64,000 nucleotides of DNA, from positions 2,914,001-2,978,000 of the forward strand of contig JAEILZ010000004.1 in the NCBI GenBank assembly GCA_018873225.1, given 5' to 3'. Under the pieces are notes generated by a model. The model searched no databases. It saw nothing but the letters and a program-made list of their open reading frames with translations, and was not told where the DNA came from. The stretch is from [Phialemoniopsis] sp. UDSM-2020 (taxonomy: Eukaryota; Ascomycota; Sordariomycetes; Thyridiales; Thyridiaceae). Positions 1-10,395 of this stretch are shown here, one piece after another. A program made the translations under genes and the position numbers. Positions within the stretch are counted from its first letter, which is position 1. Each line of letters opens with the position of its first letter.

Positions 1-217
1 CCACCCCTGGCTAGCACCACATGCAGTTGACAGCTCAGTGCTTCTCCGTCCATACCCCATAATGTTGCTGGCCACCAAGTAGCTTTCATGCCGAGCCTGT
101 CACGGCCACCACATCATTCATGCGCGGCAGAAACCTCTCTCGTCATGCCTTGAGACAGTCACAACACCTGTAAAATACTCCGTCGCACCACCATCACCGC
201 CATCACCACCACCCACC

Positions 218-3058
218 ATGGACGACCTCTCAGCTCTCGACTGGTCGTCCACATCCGATCCGAACAAGACTTCTACCCCTCCCATGAACCCCTCGAATGC
301 CCGCCCCTACCCTGCATTGCGGCCGACACCTTCGCCTCTCTCTTCAGGATACAACACGCCATTGTACAGCCAGGGCTCAGGCAGTTCCTCCTTCAAGCCT
401 CCACCGCCTTCCAACCCTGCCAACCCCGCCAAACCTGCCCAGGACAGCTTCAGCAACCTCGTCAATTTTGGGCATGCCAAGAGCACGGCCAACTTGAGCT
501 TACGCGAGCGGCAGGAACGTCTTGAGGCCGAGAAGCGCAAAAAGCAGGAGGATCTTCGAAAGCAAGCCCAAGCCAACTATGGCGACGGCCGCTTCTTCGA
601 CACGCTTGCGTCGACTTCAGGCTCCAATTCGAGAACAGCCTCGCCAGCCCTTCCCATCCAGGTTACACACAGGGGCGGCAAAACCGACTCTGATGACGAT
701 CTTTTCGCCGCTTTCAACGCCTCGACCAAGGTAGATAACGATAGCCACTACCCCCCGCCAGCCGAAGCTGCATCGCGCAAATCAACACCAGCAGCTGTGC
801 CCGCCTTGGATCTCCGTGACCCTAGCGCTTGGGATAACAACGTCTCCCAAAGCACCAAGCCTCGCGGCGGAAATAGCGACGACGACCCCTTCGACCTCGA
901 CAGCTTCAACTCGAACTCTCGAGCTGCTGCTGTCCCTACTGCGACTCCGGCCAATGACGACGAGGACGACTTTCTGGGCGATCTCGGCAAGCCTGTCGAG
1001 GAGGTCCGGCGTAAGGTTCATGCTAGCCAACCTGCAGGTCCTGAGCCCGGAAAGCCTATCGAGGATGAAGACTCCGACTCGTCTGCCGATCAGTCAGCCC
1101 CCGGGAGAGGCGACCCCTTCGACCGTGCCGTTGCTGAATTGGTCGATTACGGATTCAGTCCCGAGAATGCCCGCAGGGGCCTAACAGAAAGCGGAGCTGG
1201 GCTCAACGTGCAGGCTGCCGCCAATTGGCTCCTCGACGACGCGCACAGGGAGGCAAAGGAGAAGGCCCGGAGAAAGAAGCCGTCCGACGGAGCGGCAAAC
1301 GGCAGTGACGGGAGGCATCAAGCGCAAAGCAGGTCTTCAAATACAAATGGCCCAGCATGGATGTCCAGGGAAGGGCGTGATGGCCGACGTGACGCTGGTA
1401 CCCCTACTCAAGGCGATGGTGATCTCGCCAAGACTGCAGCGGCAATGGGGACTAGTTTTCTGAAGTCGGCTAATTCACTCTGGAGGACCGGCCAGAAAAA
1501 GATGCAACAAGCTGTCGCCGACTTCCAGCAAGAAGGTGACCCCAACCAACCGCGGTGGATGCGGTCAGCACAGTCAGAACACATGCCGGGCGGGCATAGT
1601 GCTCAGCGCCAAGATGTGACGGATGAAGCTATGATGCTGGAAGGTGGCGGCCGTCCGGAGCGACAAACTCACCCCAAGCCACAAGCCCAGGCTCCATTAC
1701 GAAATCAGCCATCTGGAGGGTCTGACAAGCTTCCAACGAGATCAAGTCCTGTTCCTCGCTGGCAGCAAGCCAAACAGCCTCCGGTGCGTGACCCACGAGC
1801 TAGACTAAACCAGCAGACCGCCGAGGAGCAGAGTGCGCAGGCCTACATTAGCCCTGCGCGCAGGAAGAAGCCTGCTCAGCAGTCGCCGCAGGAAACACAG
1901 GCGTCTTCGGCCCAGATGAAACAAGACCTGCCCTCGCGATCGGCGACGCCTTCATCATCATCATCGGCGCAAGGTCAACAGGTGCCGAGGCAGCAACCAG
2001 CCACGACTCGAAAGACCCCTCCGCCCCCGAGGCCCGCACCGCCACGGCGACAGATCCCAGCTTGTAGTACAGCGGCGCTGCAGACCTCTACCAGGCACCG
2101 CGCGGATGGCACAGAGCATTTCAAACGTGGAGACTTTGCTGCCGCCCATACATCTTATTCATCATCGCTAGCCGCCCTACCTACGGGGCATCCCCTGGTC
2201 ATTGTGCTATTTTGTAACCGCGCGCTCACTGCGCTCAAAACGGGCGAGCCGCGCCGGGCAATCGAGGACGCCGACGCCGCCCTTGCAGTGATCGGGCCCG
2301 GAAGAGGGGAGAGCGAGCATGTCTTACTCGAGGATGGTACAGGCGAGAAGCGCGACATGAAAGATCTGTACGGCAAGGCCCTCACGCGCAAGGCCGAGGG
2401 CCTAGAGCAGATGGAGAAGTGGTCTGATGCCATGACTGTTTGGCAGTCCTGTGTGGAAGCTGGTGTCGGGGGCCCAACGGCCATTGCTGGCCGGCAACGT
2501 TGCCAAAAGGCGCTGGCCCCCAAGCCCACACCCAAGGTGTCTACATCCTCGCCTCGTTCAACAACGCCTGCCGCACGACCAAGGCCTCGCCCTACCGCCG
2601 CTCCAGCCAAGAATTCCGACGCGGTGGATCGCCTTCGTGCCGCCAACAAAGCCGCCGAGGCAGCAGACGGTGAGCGGTTTGCGTTGGTTGACCAGGTCGA
2701 TGCACGTATCGCAGCATGGAGGGATGGCAAACGGGACAATCTTCGTGCGCTGCTAGGCAGTCTTGATCAGGTGCTATGGGAAGGGAGTGGATGGAAAAAG
2801 GTTGGACTTCATGAGCTAGTCCTCGCCAATAAGGTCAAGATCGTCTACATGAAGGCCATCGCAAAATGCCATCCAGACAAGGTGAGTAGACCAGCTATCC
2901 CGATGAATCTTGTGTGTTTCCTATGGCCACGGTATTAACTTTGATCCCCTTCGTAGTTGGCGCAGGACACAAGCACGGAAGCACGCATGATTGCAGCGAC
3001 TGTGTTCAGTACACTAAACGAGGCATGGGATAAATTCAAGGCAGACAACGGACTGTAG
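218..3058 (+). CDS. SWA2: Auxilin-like J-domain protein (Swa2/auxilin family)
   Basis: Likely clathrin-uncoating co-chaperone that recruits Hsp70 to coated vesicles. Two exons, 218..2881 and 2957..3058, with a 75-bp intron (GTGAGT...CGTAG); the model gives 921 aa. The N-terminal third is Pro/Ser/Asp-rich and disordered, with DDDLF-, DPFD- and DDPF-type acidic motifs of the kind that bind clathrin or adaptors. A UBA-like segment (FDRAVAELVDYGFSPENARR) lies near residues 300-340, a TPR-like block near 630-690 (ADGTEHFKRGDFAAA, NRALTALKTGE), and a C-terminal J domain near 850-921. The J-domain HPD motif (KCHPDK) ends exactly at the intron, and the last exon supplies the final helix (FSTLNEAWDKFK). 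This UBA-TPR-J order matches yeast Swa2. Without the intron the J domain would be truncated. Confidence 0.9.
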
Positions 3059-3363
3059 CCAGTCTTGGCCTGGTTCACTAGTTAGATTCTAGACGCCTCA
3101 GCGATCCGTAGAAGGATCGGCCTTGTGTTATTCCATGTTCTTCCCTTCCAAGGGCTCCAGGCATGTTATTTTCTGGATGGGCGGTCGGCCTCCTGACCGT
3201 CTGAGGGGCCGGATCCGCAAAGTACTTGAAAAATCAAGAAACGATTTAATGATGAACGGACTCTTTATTTCCCAAAAACTCCCGGCTATGCGATCTTGCT
3301 GAACGACTCGGACTCGGACATGTGTGTTCACAGCACACTAATGATATGTCACGGGGAATGCTC
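3059..3363. other. Convergent 3' intergenic spacer
   Basis: This spacer separates two converging genes. On the minus strand an AATAAA (plus-strand tttatt at 3264-3269) lies about 95 bp past the Ubc7 stop and could be its poly(A) signal. No coding potential was recognised. Confidence 0.4.
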
Positions 3364-3927
3364 TCAAAGGCCAAGCATCCTCCTCACACCATCGCGGACT
3401 TTTTGCTCGTACTCTTCCCTTCGCTCGCGCCACATCTTGGCCGCCTCGACGTTTGCAGGGCTCTCGTCGTTGGGTTCCGCCAGCATGCTCATAACAGAAA
3501 TAAGGATCTTCTCCACGCTCTGTATAGGCGACCAGCGTTCGGACGCGTGCTCGTAGTGGTTTGGATCGTCGCCGGGAGGATGTAGGATCGAGATGCATAC
3601 CAGGCCGCTCGGGTATACTGGTAGGACTGTCAGACATACGTCTAAAGAGTGGCCGGGTTCGCCGAGCGGGTGATGCTTACCGTTGGGGTGCCATACCTCA
3701 TCGAGGAACTTCATGGTGGGCGGGGCGAGAGGGTAGTCCTTGGGGAATCGCAGCTCAGCGGGGAAAATGCCGCCTTCGAAAGGGGTGCCCTCTGGGCCCT
3801 GTATCCAAGCCTGCCAATGAAGAAGATCGTCTTCCGAGACTGGGCCAGCGGTGATGCCGTCGGGCGGATTGTTGGTCAATGCGCGATACTCTTGGAGCAG
3901 GCGACGGTGAGCTGTTGATTGCGCCAT
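3364..3927 (-). CDS. UBC7: Ubiquitin-conjugating enzyme E2, Ubc7/UBE2G2 type
   Basis: E2 enzyme of the Ubc7 class, which in yeast serves ER-associated degradation. Exons are complement(3681..3927) and complement(3364..3617), with a 63-bp intron (GTAAGC...CTACCAG); the product is 166 aa, the usual Ubc7 length. The splice restores HPNVYPSGLVCIS, placing the catalytic Cys at about residue 90. The acidic loop typical of Ubc7 follows (HPPGDDPNHYEHASERW). Reading through the intron instead inserts about 21 unrelated residues before the active site. The start at 3927 (MAQSTAHRRLLQEY) fits the family; an upstream in-frame ATG at 3978 would only add an unconserved leader. Confidence 0.95.
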   Translation of the reverse strand: MAQSTAHRRLLQEYRALTNNPPDGITAGPVSEDDLLHWQAWIQGPEGTPFEGGIFPAELRFPKDYPLAPPTMKFLDEVWHPNGKHHPLGEPGHSLDVCLTVLPVYPSGLVCISILHPPGDDPNHYEHASERWSPIQSVEKILISVMSMLAEPNDESPANVEAAKMWRERREEYEQKVRDGVRRMLGL

Positions 3928-4361
3928 GCTAGCTAGACACGATAGCAAACGAGGCTGCCAGGCGCCCGCGATAGGCAATACTCAAAGTAAAGATGAGAAT
4001 TGAGAGTGTGGCGTTGATGAAGTAATTTCGGAACAAAAGGCGTTGAGGGGGGGTTGTCATCAATGATCGGGGAGTCTCAGCACAGTGCTCAGTGCTGGTC
4101 TACATCGGTACTTCTTATCTTATCGGCTTCCCGAGATCAATCAATTGACTTTGATAAAATAGCTCGGACACGCGACGGATCTACCACCAGGCGCATGGCC
4201 GCAAAATCCCTGGTTGACCCAGAACATCTAAGTACCGCATCGAGTGCTGCTGCTGCTGCTGTTGCTCCCAGCTCAAGCTCCAGCTCTTCCCTTGATATCG
4301 AGGGCGTGCCGATCTAGCTAGCCCATCAGCAAAGACGACTCGTGCTGTATCCTGGGCCAGC
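3928..4361. promoter_or_regulatory. Divergent promoter region, UBC7 / Mmc1-like gene
   Basis: The 434-bp spacer lies between two head-to-head genes and should hold both promoters. It contains a short (CTG)n tract near 4245-4265. No specific factor site could be assigned. Confidence 0.35.
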
Positions 4362-6224
4362 ATGCCGCCTCGATTGGCATTGCGGCCGGTCCTCGGCCGC
4401 AGTCACTCACGCCCTGCGGGCTCATCTTCTTCCCGCCCGTCGCTCTGTTTCTTTTGTTCTCTGGGAGTCAGGCCGAGCCTGGCCAGGCCGAACTACCAGC
4501 GGCTCAACGGCGGCGGTACCGTCGCGAGTGTCAGACATGCAACATCCGACGCATCCATCGCACGTCGAAAACTAGAGGAGGCCCTCAACGAGCTCCAGAA
4601 GCAAGCACCAAACCACGTCAGCCTGCCGCGCGTGCAGCTGGCGCTGCGCAGTCTGCAACAACCAGCGGGCAAGGAATCAATACGCGTCGCCATCCTCGGC
4701 ATCGCCAACGGCCACCCTGGACGGACAGCAAAGGAGGTCTTGCGCCTGCTTCTCGCTGACCCGCTCAAGGCCGAGGAGGAGTGGGAGAGGGAGCTGGACC
4801 GGCATGACACGGCCCATCCTCTGGTTGTCCGCATTGGCAAAGACGACGGGCCACCCCGAGATTCCTTCCAGCAGTCCAGAAATGACCTCATTCGCGAGAT
4901 CCAGGTCTCGGTACCAACCTTGAACGGCCACGGTATCGAAATACTGGTCATGGAGACCAAACCCCTTGCAGCAAGGTCGGCAGGTCATGTGCTGCAGGAG
5001 TTCGAGGAGTCCGTCCTCGTTCCCGCCGTCGAAGTTCCCACCTCGAATTCGGGCAGAGTCACACCCATCACGACCCCGGTCCACAAGGCACTGATAGTGG
5101 CCGATGGTATGCTGGGTGCGCTTGCAGTGTCTGCTATGCCTCTAGTGGACGACAAGGACGAGATCGCCACCGCAATCAACCTCAAACACCCAACTGATGA
5201 TGTGTCGAACTGCCCCTTTATGCACATCGATACCGACCTCGGAGCACAGGGGCTCGGCCTCTTCCGTGAGGACGTCTCTAACGCCATGAAGTACGAGGCA
5301 TGCTGGTATCGAAGCAACCTCCCCGACGTGCGCAGCTGGTTGACTCTAGGAAGCTTGTCCAACTCGGACGGCGTCACTAAGATGCCCGTCCGGAAACTAA
5401 TCGCCTCCGTCTTACACCACGCATTGTCCTCCATACAGGCCGAAGAAGCGCGACATGTGTCCTCGGCACGTGCTACGCCGCTCAGCGACACCAAGCCCAA
5501 CGTCTGGCTTGCTAACTGGGCCGAATCCGCGCACGCAGAATTACAAGAGCAATTAGACTTGGTCTTCTCGGGCCGACGGTGGCGAAAGCTAGGGTGGTGG
5601 AAACTCTTCTGGAGAGCCGACGATGTCACCATGCTCGCCTCGGAGATGGTCACTCAGCGATTCCTTCCAAGGTCGGAACAAGAGATCGTGTACTTGGCAG
5701 GACGACTATCCGAGTCGCTGTCGCCACCCACCTCTGGCAGGCTCATCACGTACCCACAGCCTGGCACCGCCGCGGATGTGATAGAGCGAGGCAGCGAGAC
5801 CAAGTGGCCCACCCACATAAGTTTTACGAAACAGTATCTGTTGGACGAGACCATTCCGGCCCTGCAAGCTCTTGCCCAGAAGCTCGTCTTGCAGACCTCA
5901 GGTACCTCTGCTCTATCGACGGCGCTCGGCGGTCTCATGTACTTGTCAAGCTTTGGTGCATACGAATCCGGCGCTGTGGCAGCTCTGGGCCTCGTTTGGA
6001 CTTTGGGAAGGATGCAGAAGAAATGGGATGCCGCCCGTGATTTCTGGGAAGGCGAAGTGCGCGAAGAAGGGCGCAAGACGATCCGCGCCGCAGAATCCAG
6101 TGTGGCCAAGGCTCTGGATCAGGCACGAGAGTGGTCTAGTCAGGATGGCAGGGGCCTGGAGGACCTCGTCCGAGCTAGAAAACTTGTCGAAGAGGCAGAA
6201 GATGCGCTCAAAAACCTCGACTAG
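4362..6224 (+). CDS. Mitochondrial Mmc1-like (dynamin-like fold) protein
   Basis: Single-exon 620-aa protein. The first 40 or so residues are rich in Arg, Ser and Ala with almost no acidic residues (MPPRLALRPVLGRSHSRPAG), as in mitochondrial presequences. A conserved block follows (RVAILGIANGHPGRTAKEVL), resembling the first strand and loop of a GTPase-like fold but without a GKS/T P-loop. A hydrophobic stretch near residues 515-550 (ALGGLMYLSSFGAYESGAVA) precedes charged C-terminal helices. This arrangement resembles the fungal Mmc1 family of matrix dynamin-like proteins linked to inner-membrane division. That assignment comes from overall appearance and is only moderately sure; reading frame and presequence are clear. 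Confidence 0.65.
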   Translation: MPPRLALRPVLGRSHSRPAGSSSSRPSLCFFCSLGVRPSLARPNYQRLNGGGTVASVRHATSDASIARRKLEEALNELQKQAPNHVSLPRVQLALRSLQQPAGKESIRVAILGIANGHPGRTAKEVLRLLLADPLKAEEEWERELDRHDTAHPLVVRIGKDDGPPRDSFQQSRNDLIREIQVSVPTLNGHGIEILVMETKPLAARSAGHVLQEFEESVLVPAVEVPTSNSGRVTPITTPVHKALIVADGMLGALAVSAMPLVDDKDEIATAINLKHPTDDVSNCPFMHIDTDLGAQGLGLFREDVSNAMKYEACWYRSNLPDVRSWLTLGSLSNSDGVTKMPVRKLIASVLHHALSSIQAEEARHVSSARATPLSDTKPNVWLANWAESAHAELQEQLDLVFSGRRWRKLGWWKLFWRADDVTMLASEMVTQRFLPRSEQEIVYLAGRLSESLSPPTSGRLITYPQPGTAADVIERGSETKWPTHISFTKQYLLDETIPALQALAQKLVLQTSGTSALSTALGGLMYLSSFGAYESGAVAALGLVWTLGRMQKKWDAARDFWEGEVREEGRKTIRAAESSVAKALDQAREWSSQDGRGLEDLVRARKLVEEAEDALKNLD

Positions 6225-6684
6225 ACAAACACACACAGGGAGGGAAGTTGGGGCAGGGAGCCTGGTCCAAGGTGCATGACTTGTAAATGTAGACAATAGA
6301 ATGGACTCTTCACGGAGCTCTAAACCGTGTATAAATATTTTCTGTTTCGGATCGCAAAGGTGCGAGCTACCTGGACAATCGACCGGGCATGGCAGCCTGA
6401 TCGTGCCGGTCCATCTATGACGAGCTCGAGCTGGATGATCCCGGTCGTCTTTGTAGGGTCGCACATCCGTCGCTTCGGGGAATGCACCCATGAAAATCAA
6501 AAGTATCCATTCTCCCACATGCCCAACACCTCACATACTCTATTTAGTGCCTGAACGCCTTGTCGATTCCATGCGCCCCCCGGGGGCTGGTTTTGCTCCC
6601 CCAGCCAGCGCAAAGCCATTATCTCGATGTTTCGGCCGCCCTGCCTGGTCCTCCTTTTCCCGCGCTCTCCCGGCCTGACCTCTT
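6225..6684. other. Convergent 3' spacer
   Basis: Lies between the stops of the Mmc1-like gene and SmD3. A plus-strand TATAAATA near 6330 and scattered AT-rich pieces may belong to 3' UTRs. No gene was recognised. Confidence 0.3.
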
Positions 6685-7216
6685 TTAGCGACCACCGCGT
6701 CCACCAGCCCGTGCTCTGCTGACTGTGGCTCTTCCTCTGGCCAAGCCGACACCACGTCCGCGCACATTGCGACTACGGAACATGGGCGCGTTTCGTAACA
6801 TGTCGGGGACGATGAAGAAGCGCACGTGGCTGCCCCGTATGTAGACCTGTTCCAGGTGACTGACCCGGCCGTCTCGGGCGGTAACGGTGATGTCCTTGAG
6901 CTGAACATTCATGTTGTCTTCGGCTATTTGGGGTGTGAAGATGGTGTTAGCTTTCCAGGAATCAAAAGAAGGGGGAAGAAGATGGAGGTTGATTGGTTGT
7001 ATCTCTCCGTATTACCTTCAAGCAGCTTCCCTCGGTAGGTCTGGCCCGAGGTGATCTCTAGGGTCACGATATGGCCCTATAGCGAAAAGGAGGACAGGGT
7101 CAGCCCGGCGTCACAAGGGAAACAGATCTGTCTCTGCGCAACGGCGTGCTGCCGTTTGCTGTACTCACCTGGGCCTCGCTCAAAAGCTTGATGGGTATAC
7201 CGATAGTGGACGTCAT
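6685..7216 (-). CDS. SMD3: Small nuclear ribonucleoprotein Sm D3
   Basis: Core Sm protein of spliceosomal snRNPs. Three exons: complement(7169..7216), complement(7016..7076) and complement(6685..6923), with two introns of 92 bp each (GTGAGT...TATAG and GTAATA...AATAG); product 115 aa. The spliced start [16 protein letters not shown] continues into [20 protein letters not shown] (Sm1) and [10 protein letters not shown], then [20 protein letters not shown] (Sm2). The tail is RG-rich ([19 protein letters not shown]), as expected for a symmetrically dimethylated SmD3. Only the third exon is long enough to stand out, so the first 36 residues are easily missed. Confidence 0.96.
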
Positions 7217-7903
7217 GATGGCGGTAATGTGCTAAGGGGGGTCTCTCGACAGTTGACAAAGTCCGGAGTGTCGGCGCGGCTGAGAAGGAGCAGCGCGCGG
7301 TCTGGATAGACGTAGGTTTCCCTGGGCTCCCGGGAATCTGCCTGGCGCAGGTCAAGGCTCGCTGTTCGCTGTGGGCGTCAAAGTAGTCGGCAGGATGCGG
7401 CGGCGGTGGTGGACTGATCTTGGCTTGCTTAATTGACGTTCTGCTTGATGTCTCGTGGAGTGTCTGGTGCATCAATTAATCGAAGGTCACTGGTGCTGGA
7501 TGGAGCGTTGCCGGAGTGGGTATTTTTCCGACAAAGATTATCAAATTCAATGTTGACTGGACGGACTGAAAATTAAGCCAGCCAGTCACTAGTGTGAAAT
7601 GATTGGTCGCCAACCTCGACTCGTATGGGCACCGCACCAAACCCATCCTTGGAGAAGCAAGACACTCTACGAGAGGGAAAGATATGAGCATGTGGTAGTA
7701 AAATAGATATAGATTGTGTGGGTGTCTATCTACAGGGCCCAGTAACAGAAAACAGTAAAAATAACCGAACACCACCCAATGATAATCTACAACCCAGAGA
7801 CTCCGTATGCCATGCCAAGCTTGCTCTTCGACTTCATAATCATCAGTACATTCGTAAAACCCCGGAAGGTAGCCACTATCGCGGGATGCTCATTGCTGTG
7901 AGG
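7217..7903. other. Intergenic region upstream of SMD3
   Basis: Contains the SmD3 promoter and the 3' end of the next minus-strand gene. No conserved protein pattern was seen on either strand. Confidence 0.3.
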
Positions 7904-9722
7904 TCACGCGAGATTTGGTGACGACATCACGATTGGCGTCGCACCATCGACCTTCCCAGGTCGGCTGAGCTGGGGCTCCAGTTCCGACTCCATCTCCTGT
8001 TCCTCGTCCGTCTCATGAGCATCGAGCCGCGGCTTGTCTTCACCCTGCCCTTGCTCGAGCGAGCCCATCTCAGGACCCAAGCCTATGATATCTATCCACT
8101 TCCAGGATTGAATGCCCGTCGTGTCGCTCCGCTCGAGGATCGCCTCGTCATCTAATACCCCGTCCTCCGCAACGCCGTCGCCGGGCGCGCCGCGAGCTCC
8201 GGCCTTGTCCACGACTTCACCATCAATCAGGTCCGAGAAGGAAGTGCGCGCCACGGCAGCGTTGTTGGTGCGCAGCATCTGCAAGGCAGCGCGCAAGTTC
8301 AAGCGCAGGGCCTGCTCTGGGTCTTTGACCCCAAACATCTTGCCCGTCAGCCAGGGGAAGAGAACGCCAAAGTCGCTCTGGTTCAAATGGGCACTCTGCT
8401 CAACGTAGAAGACGCTGGGCTCCGGAAGCTTGAGGCCGCTGGGCCTGCCAAATGCCGAAGCCAGCACGCAAGGGGCTGCCGGGTCGGGAGAAAGGACCCT
8501 TGCCGTGGCGTGCAGATGCTTTGTCCATTTATAAAAGCTCTCCGACTCGACAGCCAGTAAAGCCTTGCCACCGGGCGCCGTGGCAACGTCGGCGTATGCT
8601 GGAAGGGGGAGGCTCCAAAGGGCCCGTGAGGATTCGGCGAGCAGGGGGAAACACCACATGTCCTGGAGTATGATGGGGTTCTTTTCCGTAATCGCATCTC
8701 TTAGACGCGAGTCTGGAGCCGGCCTGAAGAGGGGCTCAGCCATCGCAGCCACACTGGGATCGTCTGCGTAGTAGGTGCTCTTGATAAATTGTACAATTGT
8801 TGCGGCGCCGAAGCTGTGGCCAGCCCAGATGATACTGCCCGGTTCCTGCACCCCGAGCTTGCCACAAAACTGCGCCAAGGCGTCCTGGGGGGTGGAAATA
8901 TTCAGGTTCGCCAGGTTGGGTCGCTCGTCGAGCCGCAGGACGGCATCGTGAAGAAGACCAAGTTCCCAGAGGCGGATCCTCAGTTGAGCGTTGCGGGCAG
9001 CCCAGATCTCGGGGGTTTCAGTGTGCCGAATGCGAACGTAGGGCACCACGCTGCCTCTATTTCGCCTGAAGAAGGCGTCCTGGCGGGCGGGGTCACGGAT
9101 AAAGGACACGACGGAGCTACCGTCCCGGTGCTCGGGGCAGATGACGACCACGCCGTGACTGGCCATGGAGCCGGCAAAGTAGGAGTATGCGTTGCGAAAG
9201 CCAGCCAGACCGTGAGAAAAGATCATCGTGGGCCATCGCTTGCCGGGCGTGTCGGGCTCCAGTAGAGCAGCGTTCTTGTGGACAGGGAGGGTGGCGTAGT
9301 GTAGGTGACGCGGGAGAAATCTAGACGGCAAGACCTTGCGTGTCAGCACAGATACTTCCTCGGGTTGCAAGAGAAACAAAGTAGGGAGCAACTCACGAAA
9401 CGACCTCGGCCAGGAGAGGTGCGATACCCATGAATGTGGTATACGCAGTGATGTGTTGGCGCTGAGGGGCGGGCAGCCAATTGATCTTTTTGCCGGCGGA
9501 ATCTGGGGTGGCGGGATAGAAAATACGGAACTGGATCGTGTGGATGGCGGCAGTACCGTCTGGTGCCGTGCTGGGCGAGTCAAGATCGGACACGGGGATC
9601 TCGATATCAACGGTGCCGACCTTGTGAGGACCGGTGTACTGGGGGAAAGCCGGCACGGGGTTCAGCCGGCCAAGGTATGAAGCCAGGCGGCCCGGGGACT
9701 CGCCCCTGCCTTGCACCACCAT
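7904..9722 (-). CDS. Platelet-activating-factor acetylhydrolase-like esterase
   Basis: Serine esterase of the plasma-type PAF-acetylhydrolase family, which removes short or oxidised sn-2 acyl groups from phospholipids. Two exons, complement(9397..9722) and complement(7904..9320), with a 76-bp intron (GTGAGT...GTCTAG); product 580 aa. The hydrolase core shows FSHGLAGFRNAYSYFAGSMA (oxyanion loop), VICPEHRDGSS and the nucleophile elbow WAGHSFGAAT (GxSxG). No clear signal peptide is visible, so a cytosolic form is likely. The C-terminal ~90 residues are acidic and Gln-rich (GEDKPRLDAHETDEEQEMES) and probably disordered; they make it longer than the animal enzymes. Confidence 0.85.
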
Positions 9723-10395
9723 GGCTGGCGATTGTTAAGACGTGGTTTATCTGATCTGGTCTGGTTTGACTAGTCCGGTCAGGTGTGGTCAGGCGGTACG
9801 GCAGGATGATATCGGCGGTGCTCGCGTGCGTGTGTGCAGGTAGTGAAGGAGGTAGTGGCGAGAGTTAGATTAATTAACGGACGGTCTATTAGCAATGGAG
9901 TGAAGATGACAAACTTTGAAAGAGAGAGTCACAAGAGAATGAAGAGAAAAAAACCAAGAGAGGAAGAAATCGAATCGAGGCAACCGGGATGGAGAGGCAA
10001 GTTGAGGACGGCCCTGGAAGGAAGGGGATCGGGATGCGACAGGTGTCCGGCGTCACCGCAAAAATGGGTCTCCCCTAACAGACTAACATGCGACAGGGGT
10101 TCTCCAAGACCCACTTTTCTTCACAAAAAAGTTCCAGGATCTCGTGTCCAGGCCCTAAAACAGGAACCAGAACAACGTCACTACTCCGTACATACACTCA
10201 GATAGCGTCATGATGTTATCGTCCCTCACGAGACTTCCCAGCCACTGAGTATTAGTACGGGTATGTGAATTAACTAGGTAAAGTAGTCGGGCTCTCCTTT
10301 GTCTCCAGAGACTGTGCGCCATTAACCTATCTACAGTACTTGAATAATACTAGCCTCCCATCAATAATTCCCCCTTCATCGCGATAGCATCGCTT
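9723..10395. other. Intergenic region between esterase and Pns1-like genes
   Basis: Holds the esterase promoter and the transporter 3' end. Purine-rich around 9900-9970. No gene was recognised. Confidence 0.3.

Noticed and set aside
4985..5653. 222-codon minus-strand frame within the Mmc1-like gene
   Set aside because: No family resemblance; the plus strand holds a continuous 620-codon frame.
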